From assembly GCA_007135505.1 (NCBI GenBank), contig SLIS01000003.1, forward strand, positions 1 to 12,732: a stretch of 12,732 nt of DNA. The letters run 5' to 3'. The stretch's first letter is position 1. Each line of letters begins with the position of its first letter. The notes beneath the pieces were generated by a model. The model saw only the letters and a list, made by a program, of their open reading frames with translations. It ran no database searches and had not been told where the DNA came from. The position numbers and the translations under genes were made by a program. Below are positions 1 through 5,983 of this stretch, in pieces. The stretch is from Halovivax sp. GTDB taxonomy: Archaea; Halobacteriota; Halobacteria; Halobacteriales; Natrialbaceae.

Positions 1-332
1 GATCTGCCCTCGACGACGTTTCGGCCGATATCGGCGACGCATTCGGAGAAGACGACGAACCTGGACTCTTCGACCGCGGAGGGGACGGGATCCTGGGCGG
101 TGACGACGGCGGCGAGGAAGATGAAGCCGAGAGCGACGACGGGCTTCTCGAGACGGAGGGAGATGACGAACTCCTCGAAACGGAGGGTGATGACGGACTC
201 GTCGGCGGCGACGAGTCGGGCGATCGAAAAACAGTGGGCGGGTTCGGTCGATCGACCCACTCGACGATGCCGGCGCAGGATCGACCTGACCTGGTCGGCG
301 TCAAGCGCTACTCGACTATGCCGGATCGGTGA
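1..332 (+). CDS. C-terminal part of an acidic, repeat-bearing protein (5' end outside window)
   Basis: An open frame runs from the window edge (first whole codon at 3) to a TGA at 330-332, giving 109 residues of a C-terminus. The first two thirds are extremely rich in Asp, Glu and Gly, with a 9-residue tandem repeat (G/E-LLETEGDD). The last 35 residues or so change character: they are basic and polar, with two STMP motifs (HSTMPAQDR and YSTMPDR). There is no membrane segment, Cys cluster or known catalytic motif in this part. An acidic, low-complexity tail is common in haloarchaeal proteins and usually acts as a soluble linker. That this frame is coding is inferred from its composition and from the in-frame repeat, whose third positions vary while the amino acids stay the same. 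The function is not recognisable from this fragment. Confidence 0.7.
   Translation, partial: SALDDVSADIGDAFGEDDEPGLFDRGGDGILGGDDGGEEDEAESDDGLLETEGDDELLETEGDDGLVGGDESGDRKTVGGFGRSTHSTMPAQDRPDLVGVKRYSTMPDR
141..194 (+). repeat. Two-copy 27-bp in-frame tandem repeat
   Basis: Two adjacent 27-base units (141-167 and 168-194) encode GLLETEGDD and ELLETEGDD. They differ mainly at silent positions (ctc-gag/ctc-gaa, gga/ggt), which points to selection on the peptide. Degenerate versions flank them: the preceding nine codons end in SDD, and the following stretch begins GLVGGDE. The repeat lies in the acidic tail of the first gene. Confidence 0.75.
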
Positions 333-414
333 CTGCGGCCTGACGGTGGCGCCAGTCCGGTTCCCAGCACTCGGCTGCCGACCTGCAAAACTCGTCCAGA
401 CCTGCAAACCTGTA

Positions 415-550
415 ATGTGCGACGGGTGCGGAACGAACATCGAATACGTGGCCCATCGGGCACGCAGTCCACGGCCCGAAATACGGCCAACTGCGCCAGG
501 GACGGTGAAATGCGACGTGGGTGTGCGCTCACGAATCCGTCCGTCGCTAG
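415..550 (+). pseudogene. Possible decayed small zinc-finger gene
   Basis: A start at 415-417 opens with MCDGCGTNIEYVAH, a convincing CxxC zinc-knuckle start. After about 14 codons this frame turns into Arg/Pro-rich sequence of shadow type. Shifting the frame near position 460 gives GHAVHGPKYGQLRQGR, then a TGA, then NATWVCAHESVRR and a TAG at 548-550. The shifted part is His-rich with a further Cys and looks more protein-like than the original frame. This suggests a small haloarchaeal zinc-finger gene broken by one frameshift and one stop. It could also be chance, because high-GC DNA offers plausible peptides in several frames. The rest of 333-574 shows nothing that I can name. Confidence 0.22.
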
Positions 551-574
551 CCGTTTGTGACGTTCGAAGCGGCG

Positions 575-979
575 TCAGTTCTCGTCCTCGTAGTCCAGTG
601 CGACCGAGTTGATACAGAACCGTTGCCCGGTGGGTTCTGGACCGTCCTCGAAGACGTGGCCGAGGTGACCGCCACAGTTCGCACACAGCACTTCGGTCCG
701 CCGCATGCCGTGGCTGGTGTCGAGTCGCGTTTCGATCCGGTCGTCGGGTGCGTCGTAGAAACTCGGCCAGCCACAGCCGGAGTCGTACTTGGTCGTCGCG
801 TCGAACAGGGTCGTTCCACAGCCGGCGCACGCGAACGTCCCGTCGCCATCGTGGTCGACGTACTCGCCGCTGAACGGTGGTTCGGTGCCGGCCTCGCGCA
901 GAATCTCGTACTCCTCGTCGGTGAGTTGCTCGCGCCACTCCGCTTCCGTCTCCGGGAGGTCGGTCGATTCCTGACTCAT
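575..979 (-). CDS. msrB: Peptide methionine-(R)-S-oxide reductase MsrB
   Basis: This 134-residue cytoplasmic enzyme reduces the R-epimer of methionine sulfoxide in proteins, repairing oxidative damage. It is full length for a stand-alone MsrB. Two zinc-binding CxxC pairs are visible (C51/C54 in CAGC and C99/C102 in CANC). The catalytic Cys is C122 in GQRFCINS, and the likely resolving Cys is C69 in DSGCGWPSF. The conserved GGHLGHVFEDGP stretch follows the second zinc pair. The N-terminal 25 residues are acidic, as is usual in halophiles. The start at 979 (MSQES) is preferred over an in-frame ATG nine codons upstream because family similarity begins only after it and a weak GTGAG ribosome-site-like stretch precedes it. 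The gene lies 69 bases downstream of a small zinc-ribbon gene on the same strand and may share its transcript. Confidence 0.95.
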   Translation of the reverse strand: MSQESTDLPETEAEWREQLTDEEYEILREAGTEPPFSGEYVDHDGDGTFACAGCGTTLFDATTKYDSGCGWPSFYDAPDDRIETRLDTSHGMRRTEVLCANCGGHLGHVFEDGPEPTGQRFCINSVALDYEDEN

Positions 980-1048
980 GGCTCTCACTTGGAGGCAGAG
1001 ACGCAAGTGTCTGTCTCCGACTCGACCGTGGTCGGTCGACCCAACCGG

Positions 1049-1219
1049 TCAACTTATCGAGATGCCGGTGATAAGATTGGTACTCGTACACTCCGGACAC
1101 TGGCTCATTCTCCCGAGTCCAGGGACGTCGATGCGTCGCCACTCGTCACTCCCGTCCGGCGCGGTGAACCCGCAGTTCAGACAGCGCGAGCGTCGCTGCT
1201 TGGTCGGTGCCTTGGCCAT
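1049..1219 (-). CDS. Small zinc-ribbon-like protein (56 aa)
   Basis: An ATG at 1219 opens a 56-residue frame ending in TGA at 1049-1051. The N-terminus is basic (MAKAPTKQRRSR), followed by CLNC at residues 13-16, a middle stretch GSDEWRRIDVPGLGRMSQ, then CPEC at about residues 39-42 and a short tail. Two CxxC pairs about 22 residues apart fit a single zinc ribbon. Very small proteins with two zinc knuckles are numerous in haloarchaea and often still lack a known role; nucleic-acid or protein binding is the usual guess. There is no Shine-Dalgarno site before the ATG. An A/T-rich stretch (aaaaaccattact on the minus strand) lies 24-38 bases upstream, fitting a leaderless transcript. The gene precedes msrB. 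That it is a real gene is well supported by the paired cysteines; its function is unknown. Confidence 0.82.
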   Translation of the reverse strand: MAKAPTKQRRSRCLNCGFTAPDGSDEWRRIDVPGLGRMSQCPECTSTNLITGISIS

Positions 1220-1353
1220 GTGCGGCGGTACTGCAGCAACCGAGTAATGGTTTTTCCCCGCTCTCAGTGAGTGTCTCGTCGGCGGAGTAGTGATTTCGTG
1301 TCACCGAACGAGGCGTGGCTGTCTTGTTAGGGGACGATTGGCGACGTAAACCG

Positions 1354-1368
1354 TTCACTTCTCGTGAA
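1354..1368. promoter_or_regulatory. Inverted repeat upstream of crtB promoter
   Basis: The sequence TTCAC-TTCTC-GTGAA is a perfect 5-base inverted repeat with a 5-base spacer. It lies 26 bases upstream of the TATA-like box of crtB, where a dimeric regulator could bind. The operator role is inferred from symmetry and position only. Confidence 0.35.
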
Positions 1369-1377
1369 ACTGCGTTC
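1367..1377. promoter_or_regulatory. 11-base element shared with crtD promoter
   Basis: AAACTGCGTTC here is identical to 5917-5927, next to the TATA box of crtD. A shorter variant, AAACCGTTC, occurs at 1348-1356. Here it lies 16 bases upstream of the crtB TATA-like box and reads in the direction of crtB; at crtD it has the opposite orientation relative to the gene. It is a candidate shared regulatory element for carotenoid genes. Confidence 0.35.
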
Positions 1378-1393
1378 CAAATTGCCGGTGGAT

Positions 1394-1400
1394 GTTATAC
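1394..1400 (+). promoter_or_regulatory. TATA-like box of crtB
   Basis: GTTATAC is the only good A/T-rich box in the 100 bases upstream of crtB. Archaeal transcription usually starts about 25 bases downstream, which would give a leader of roughly 20-25 bases before the ATG at 1447. A 6-base perfect inverted repeat (CCCGTC at 1406-1411, GACGGG at 1419-1424, 7-base spacer) sits between the box and the expected start site and could be an operator or a leader hairpin. Confidence 0.45.
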
Positions 1401-1446
1401 GCTGGCCCGTCGTACCGGGACGGGAGACGGTGATTGACGCTCCGCC

Positions 1447-2394
1447 ATGAATCACGAACAGGTCACTGCCGGCCGGTCGATCCAGCGACGAACCGGGAAG
1501 ACCTTCTATCTCGCGACGAGGCTGTTGCCAGAACGGGTGCGTCACCCGACCTACGTGCTCTACGGGTTCTTTCGGATCGCCGACGAGGTCGTCGACGAAC
1601 CCGACGGTCGCTCGCCGGATGAACAGCGTGCCCGGCTCGAACGGATCCGGGCACAGGCGCTCGGCGAAATCCCCACCGACGATCCGATACTCGATGCGTT
1701 CCAGGAGCTACGGATCGAGCACGACATTCCCGACTCGGAGGTCGACGCGTTCATCGACGCGATGGTGAGTGACATCGAAACGGATCGCTACGAGACCGTC
1801 GACGAACTCGACGCCTACATGCGGGGATCGGCGGCGGCGGTCGGCGCGATGATGACGGCTATCATGGGGCCGACGGATCCCGAGACGGCCATGCCACACG
1901 CACACCGGCTGGGAGAGGCCTTCCAGTTGACCAACTTCATCAGGGACGTCCGCGAGGACGTCCTCGAACGAGATCGAATCTACATCCCCAGGGAGACGCT
2001 CTCGGCACACGGGGCCACGCTCGAGTCGATCGAGCGACTCGAGTTCACGCCGGCCGTTCGTGACGCCGTCGCTGCGGAGCTCCAGCGAACGGAAGCGCGA
2101 TACCGAGCGGGGGTCGCCGGGATCCGACACCTGCCCGAGGACTGTCAGTTTCCCGTCCTCCTGGCGGCCGTGCTCTACGTGGATCACCACCGACTCGTCC
2201 GCGACCAGGGATACGACGTTCTCTCGACGCGCCCGTCGCTCTCGCGGTGGGAGAAAATCCGCTGTCTGGTCCGAACCTGGTGGCACTGGCGATTGCATCA
2301 CGACCCGGAGATCGTCTTCGAACGGGCCAGCGCCGTGCCCGCGGAGGGACCCGAACCCAGGGCGGGCTATCGGGGCGAACTCCCGAGCCGGTAG
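1447..2394 (+). CDS. crtB: Phytoene synthase CrtB
   Basis: CrtB condenses two geranylgeranyl diphosphates into 15-cis-phytoene, the first committed step of carotenoid synthesis, at or near the membrane. The 315-residue length is usual for the squalene/phytoene synthase family. The first Asp-rich motif appears as ADEVVDE (residues 45-51), in the usual position after the FYLATRLLP and YGFFRIAD signatures. The second is NFIRDVRED (163-171), followed by the typical RIYIP. These acidic motifs bind the Mg-diphosphate. The C-terminal 25 residues (after EIVFERAS) are variable and Pro/Glu/Arg-rich. The ATG at 1447 is the natural start because family similarity begins within 15 residues; no Shine-Dalgarno site is seen. 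The gene converges with cruF, leaving 81 bases between their stops, so it is transcribed separately from the other carotenoid genes. Confidence 0.95.
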   Translation: MNHEQVTAGRSIQRRTGKTFYLATRLLPERVRHPTYVLYGFFRIADEVVDEPDGRSPDEQRARLERIRAQALGEIPTDDPILDAFQELRIEHDIPDSEVDAFIDAMVSDIETDRYETVDELDAYMRGSAAAVGAMMTAIMGPTDPETAMPHAHRLGEAFQLTNFIRDVREDVLERDRIYIPRETLSAHGATLESIERLEFTPAVRDAVAAELQRTEARYRAGVAGIRHLPEDCQFPVLLAAVLYVDHHRLVRDQGYDVLSTRPSLSRWEKIRCLVRTWWHWRLHHDPEIVFERASAVPAEGPEPRAGYRGELPSR

Positions 2395-2475
2395 CATCGA
2401 GTTCTGAGTCGTCGAACCCGTACAGCGACGCGTCCCTGGCGCCACACGAGACTACCACGGTACTTGACCCCCGGC

Positions 2476-3351
2476 TCACTGTCGGTCGAACCACCGTCGA
2501 AGCTGCGTTCGCGGTCGGCCGACCGGTACGACGTAGCGATCCGTCGACAGCAGGGCGAGGCCACAACCGAGGGCGACTGCCACGGGTATCAGGTTCACGT
2601 AGAGTGCGTTGATGGCACCCCAGAGGAGGACGAAGCTGACCAGGTCGTCGAGGACGAACGGGCACTGATCGACCCGTTCGAGTAGTGCCTCCCGGTCGAA
2701 CGCACGATCGACGAGGACAACTCCGACCGTTCCGGAGAGGACCCATCCGGCGTAGTTCGAGGCGGGAACCCCGTAGTATGCGCCCGCCGTGTCGAACGCC
2801 CAGAACCCGATGGCCACGGCGGCCGGGTCGAGAACGAGGTCGATCGCGACGACGGCGCCGATCGCGACCGGGACTCTGAGGAGCGCCCGATCGGCGCGCC
2901 CGCCGAGGACCAGCAGCGTCAGGAGGTAGGCGTTGAGCACGAGCGGGACGAAGAAAAGCGGCAGGGCGAGTGGCACCGTATCGAACAGCATGGGTCCCAG
3001 CTGGACGGCGTATTCGAACGCGCCGTACGGCCAGTCCGTCCGAACGCCGACGAACTCGATCGCCCAAGTGTAGCCCGTCAGGAGTCCTAGCAGGACGAGC
3101 GCCCGTTTCCCGACGCGGGGAGCGAGGCCGACCAGCAGCGGTGACCGCATGACGACCGTGCCGAAGAGGATCAACAGCGGGTTGAACGCGAGCGGATCGG
3201 GGAGCCACCCTTCGGCGCTCGCGACGAGCGTGATCGCCCCGACGGCCGGAAAGACGACGGCGATCGTGACGCGATTTTCGGCAACGATCCGCTCCAGTCG
3301 TCGTTGCACGGCGGCCCTCGTCCACCTCGCCTCAGCGGACCGCTCAGTCAC
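2476..3351 (-). CDS. cruF: Bisanhydrobacterioruberin hydratase CruF
   Basis: CruF is a membrane protein that adds water to the terminal C5 ends of bisanhydrobacterioruberin, the last step to bacterioruberin. The 291 residues hold about seven hydrophobic segments (roughly 29-47, 57-72, 83-103, 119-149, 158-184, 203-215, 236-268). Family-typical stretches include WAIEFVGVRTDWPYGAFEY (96-114), DLVLDPAA (171-178) and YYGVPASNYAGW (192-203). Their conserved acidic and aromatic residues probably form the active site. Translation starts at a GTG (3349-3351), because a TGA lies three codons upstream in frame and the next Met is inside the membrane domain. The gene is third in the crtD-lyeJ-cruF cluster, 75 bases after lyeJ. 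The annotation rests on family resemblance and on this conserved gene order in haloarchaea. Confidence 0.9.
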   Translation of the reverse strand: MTERSAEARWTRAAVQRRLERIVAENRVTIAVVFPAVGAITLVASAEGWLPDPLAFNPLLILFGTVVMRSPLLVGLAPRVGKRALVLLGLLTGYTWAIEFVGVRTDWPYGAFEYAVQLGPMLFDTVPLALPLFFVPLVLNAYLLTLLVLGGRADRALLRVPVAIGAVVAIDLVLDPAAVAIGFWAFDTAGAYYGVPASNYAGWVLSGTVGVVLVDRAFDREALLERVDQCPFVLDDLVSFVLLWGAINALYVNLIPVAVALGCGLALLSTDRYVVPVGRPRTQLRRWFDRQ

Positions 3352-3361
3352 GGTCGATCAC

Positions 3362-3378
3362 GACCGGTTTCCCCGGTC
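3362..3378 (-). promoter_or_regulatory. Hairpin just upstream of cruF start
   Basis: GACCGG (3362-3367) and CCGGTC (3373-3378) form a perfect 6-bp stem with a 5-base loop, ending 10 bases before the GTG of cruF. In RNA it would cover the region where a ribosome site is expected. It might modulate cruF translation relative to lyeJ, or be chance in GC-rich DNA. Confidence 0.3.
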
Positions 3379-3426
3379 TCGGACGGGCCATCCCGTCGAA
3401 TCCACGATGCGGACGTCCCACGTGAT

Positions 3427-4323
3427 TCACCCATGGACCACCACCCAGAGACCCCCGATCGTCAACACGGCCCCTACGGCGGTGTTGATCGCTGGAAACC
3501 ACCAGTAGGCGCGATCGACCGAGATCGACGTGCCGGCGACGCCGGCTACGAGTGCGGGATAGACGGCTAGGATCGCCCCGAGTCGTGGATCGAGCAGTCC
3601 GAATGCCACGGCGGCTGCGAGCCAGCAGGCGCCACAGTAGACGTAGGTCGCGCGTTCCCCGAGTACCGTCGCCGTCGTTCGAATCCCGGCCGCTCGATCG
3701 GGATCGATGTCCGGAATCGCGGAGAACGTGTGCATCCCCATGGCCCAGAGCCAGCCGGCGGCGACGGCGAGCGCCGGCGGCTGTGTTCCCGCGACGGCGA
3801 CGTAGGCCGCGCCGGCAGGAAGGACGTAGAGACCGTTCGACACGGAGTCGAGGGGCGGAGTCGTCTTCAATCGGAGCGGTGGGGCGCTGTAGGCGGCTCC
3901 CAGCACCAGGAACCCGGCGAGCCACGGCCACGCGGCCGTCGGGACGAGCGGGGCGATAGCCGCCGCGAGCGCGCCGGCGACGACGACGGCGACCGGGACG
4001 ATCGACTGACCGCGATACCGGGCTTCCCGTCCCTCCTTCTTCGGATTCGATGCGTCGATGTCCCGGTCGAAGACGTCGTTCACGCCGTAGAGGTAGACGT
4101 TCGCCGGAACGAGGAAGTACGCGAAGAGCGCGGCGGTGGCCGGCGTGACGAGGTCGCCGACCCGCGACGCCCCCAACGCGACGCCGACGAGTACCGGGCC
4201 CGCGAGGTAGAACCAGAAGCGGGGCCGGGAGCACACCAGAAGGTATCGAAGCTGGCGTGCCAGGGACCCGGCACCGTCGTTCCCAGACCGTCGATCGAGT
4301 GGCGATCCAGTCACGACGGTCAC
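3427..4323 (-). CDS. lyeJ: Lycopene elongase/hydratase, UbiA family
   Basis: This is a membrane prenyltransferase of the UbiA superfamily that adds C5 units from dimethylallyl diphosphate to both ends of lycopene, with hydration, leading to C45/C50 carotenoids. Both Asp-rich motifs are present: NDVFDRDID (82-90; NDxxDxxxD) and DIDPDRAAG (205-213). A series of hydrophobic segments (about 38-55, 63-80, 109-128, 134-147, 163-180, 182-198, 226-244, 248-267, 277-297) fits the nine-helix UbiA fold. Length is normal at 298 residues. The start is a GTG at 4321-4323 that overlaps the TGA of crtD by four bases (GTGA), a mark of translational coupling. Its place between crtD and cruF separates it from the ubiquinone, menaquinone and archaeol-lipid UbiA enzymes, which have similar motifs. 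Confidence 0.9.
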   Translation of the reverse strand: MTVVTGSPLDRRSGNDGAGSLARQLRYLLVCSRPRFWFYLAGPVLVGVALGASRVGDLVTPATAALFAYFLVPANVYLYGVNDVFDRDIDASNPKKEGREARYRGQSIVPVAVVVAGALAAAIAPLVPTAAWPWLAGFLVLGAAYSAPPLRLKTTPPLDSVSNGLYVLPAGAAYVAVAGTQPPALAVAAGWLWAMGMHTFSAIPDIDPDRAAGIRTTATVLGERATYVYCGACWLAAAVAFGLLDPRLGAILAVYPALVAGVAGTSISVDRAYWWFPAINTAVGAVLTIGGLWVVVHG

Positions 4324-5888
4324 CCCGGCTCGTCCGACCCGACGGCCGGTTCGTATTCCACCGGCCGTTCGATCCGTCCGTCGTGGTGGCCCGATTCGTC
4401 TCCCTCCCGTCCGTAATCGGCGAGGACCTTTTCGGCGACGTGTTCACCGCTAATGAGACACATTGGGACGCCGATCCCCGGCGAGGTATCCGATCCCGTG
4501 TAGTAGAGGCCGTCGACGGCGGACGAGCGCTGGCTGGGCCGGAAGATGGCCGTCTGCCTGAGCGTGTGGGCGAGCCCGAGTGCCGTCCCGTCGTAGCTGT
4601 TGTACCGATCCGCGAAGTCGCTGACGCAGAACGATCGATCGAAGACGATCCGGTCGCGCAGGTCCGTGTCGGTGTGTTTCGCCAGATCGGCGAGGATCTC
4701 CTGGCGGAAGGCCGCTCTCGCCTCGTCGTCGTCCGCCAGTCCCGGTGCGATCGGCACCAGTACGAAGCAGGCGCTGTGGCCGGCCGGGGCGACGGAGTCG
4801 TCGGTTCGAGACGGTACGCAGACGTAGTAGGCGGGGTCGTCTGGCCAACCGGGCTTTTCGAAGATCTGCTCGAAGTGGTCCTCCCAGTCGATGGGTAACA
4901 CGAGCGTGTGGTGTGCGAGTTCGTCCAGGTCACCTTCGACGCCGAGATACAGCAGGAACGCGGACGGGGCGTACGTCCGTGACTCCCAGTAGTCCCCGTC
5001 GTAGGAGCGGCGATCGGGTTCGAGTAGCGCCGTCTCGGTGTGGGGGTAGTCGGCGTTGCTGACGACGAGGTCGGGGTGGAACGTCCCCGTCTCCGTTCGC
5101 ACGGTGAACGAGCCCGCCTCGCCCTCGATTGCCGTCACCGGTTGCCCGGTCTCGTAGGTGACGCCGCGTTCCGCACCGAGGGAGACGAACGCATCGATGA
5201 CGCGGCCGATACCGCCCTCGGGATACCAGACGCCGAGGTTGAAGTCGACGTGGCTCATCAGGTTGTACAGCGCCGGCGTGTTACTCGGCGAGCCGCCGAG
5301 GAAGACGAGGGAGTACTGGACCAGTTGCTGGAGCTTCGGGTGCTCGAAGTACTTCTCGACGTGGTCCTGCATCGAACCGAGCAGGGTCAGCCCGCGGGAG
5401 TGACGGGCGACGTCGAGGTCGATCCAGTCGCGCAGTCGCGGTCGGTCCTCGTAGACGAAGTGCTCCATCCCGACCTCGTAATTCCGCCGAGCCTGCTCGA
5501 GGTAGCGTTCGAACGCCGCCCCGGCTCCCGACTCGTAGGACTCGAAGAGTGCCTTCGTCTCCCCCAGGTCGCCCGTAACGTCGATCCGGTCACCGTCCTT
5601 GTAGAAAATTCGGTAGTGTGGATCGAGGTGGGTGAGGTCGTAGTAGTCCGCCGGCTCCCGGTCGAAGTGCTCGAAGAATCGCTCGAACACGTCCGGCATC
5701 AGGTACCACGAGGGCCCCATGTCGAAGCGAAAGCCCTCGGCCTCCAGGACGCTGGCTCGACCGCCGAGTTGATCGTTCTTCTCGACTACCGTGACGTCGC
5801 CGCCGGCGTCTGCGAGGTAACACGCGGTGGAGAGGCCGGCGACCCCGCCACCGACCACGACGACCGACGAGCCAGCGAGTGAGCGCAT
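4320..5888 (-). CDS. crtD: Carotenoid 3,4-desaturase CrtD (CrtI-type oxidoreductase)
   Basis: This is an FAD-dependent carotenoid desaturase of 522 residues. The N-terminal dinucleotide-binding fold is clear: VVVVGGGVAGLSTACYLAD (9-27), then VEKNDQLGGRASV. The C-terminal FAD/substrate signature GLYYTGSDTSPGIGVPMCLI lies at about 460-479. A 29-residue acidic tail follows the family core. CrtI (phytoene desaturase) and CrtD cannot be told apart by motif alone. The position directly before lyeJ and cruF, as in the bacterioruberin cluster of other haloarchaea, favours CrtD, which introduces the 3,4 double bonds in the C50 pathway. The ATG at 5888 is chosen because it sits eight residues before the FAD motif and about 23 bases below a TATA box, implying a leaderless message. 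The longer frame to 5987 would run through this promoter. Confidence 0.9.
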   Translation of the reverse strand: MRSLAGSSVVVVGGGVAGLSTACYLADAGGDVTVVEKNDQLGGRASVLEAEGFRFDMGPSWYLMPDVFERFFEHFDREPADYYDLTHLDPHYRIFYKDGDRIDVTGDLGETKALFESYESGAGAAFERYLEQARRNYEVGMEHFVYEDRPRLRDWIDLDVARHSRGLTLLGSMQDHVEKYFEHPKLQQLVQYSLVFLGGSPSNTPALYNLMSHVDFNLGVWYPEGGIGRVIDAFVSLGAERGVTYETGQPVTAIEGEAGSFTVRTETGTFHPDLVVSNADYPHTETALLEPDRRSYDGDYWESRTYAPSAFLLYLGVEGDLDELAHHTLVLPIDWEDHFEQIFEKPGWPDDPAYYVCVPSRTDDSVAPAGHSACFVLVPIAPGLADDDEARAAFRQEILADLAKHTDTDLRDRIVFDRSFCVSDFADRYNSYDGTALGLAHTLRQTAIFRPSQRSSAVDGLYYTGSDTSPGIGVPMCLISGEHVAEKVLADYGREGDESGHHDGRIERPVEYEPAVGSDEPG

Positions 5889-5910
5889 GCGAAAACGTCC
5901 ACTGGATTCG

Positions 5911-5927
5911 CTTATAAAACTGCGTTC
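5911..5927 (-). promoter_or_regulatory. TATA box of the crtD-lyeJ-cruF operon with shared element
   Basis: On the minus strand the sequence reads GAACGCAGTTTTATAAG. TTTATAAG (5911-5918) is a near-ideal archaeal TATA box centred about 27 bases before the crtD ATG, so transcription would begin at or next to the start codon. The 11-mer GAACGCAGTTT (5917-5927) covers the position of the BRE and is identical, in reverse, to 1367-1377 before crtB. A factor bound here would touch the TFB/TBP site. Confidence 0.6.
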
Positions 5928-5983
5928 GCTACGCCGGTAGAATTCGGTGCGTACACGCGTATCGGCCACCGGACCGAGCCCGT

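Noticed and set aside
557..1270. 237-codon plus-strand open frame opposite msrB
   Set aside because: It is the antisense of msrB and of the small zinc-ribbon gene, both supported by Cys motifs.
2045..3325. A 426-codon minus-strand open frame covering cruF and the end of crtB
   Set aside because: Arg-rich, low-complexity shadow of cruF and antisense of crtB; no motifs and no plausible start region.
3344..4933. A 529-codon minus-strand open frame overlapping lyeJ and crtD
   Set aside because: It is Arg/Ser/Pro/Thr-rich without any domain and lies in another frame of two clearly identified genes. Long shadow frames are expected in GC-rich haloarchaeal DNA.
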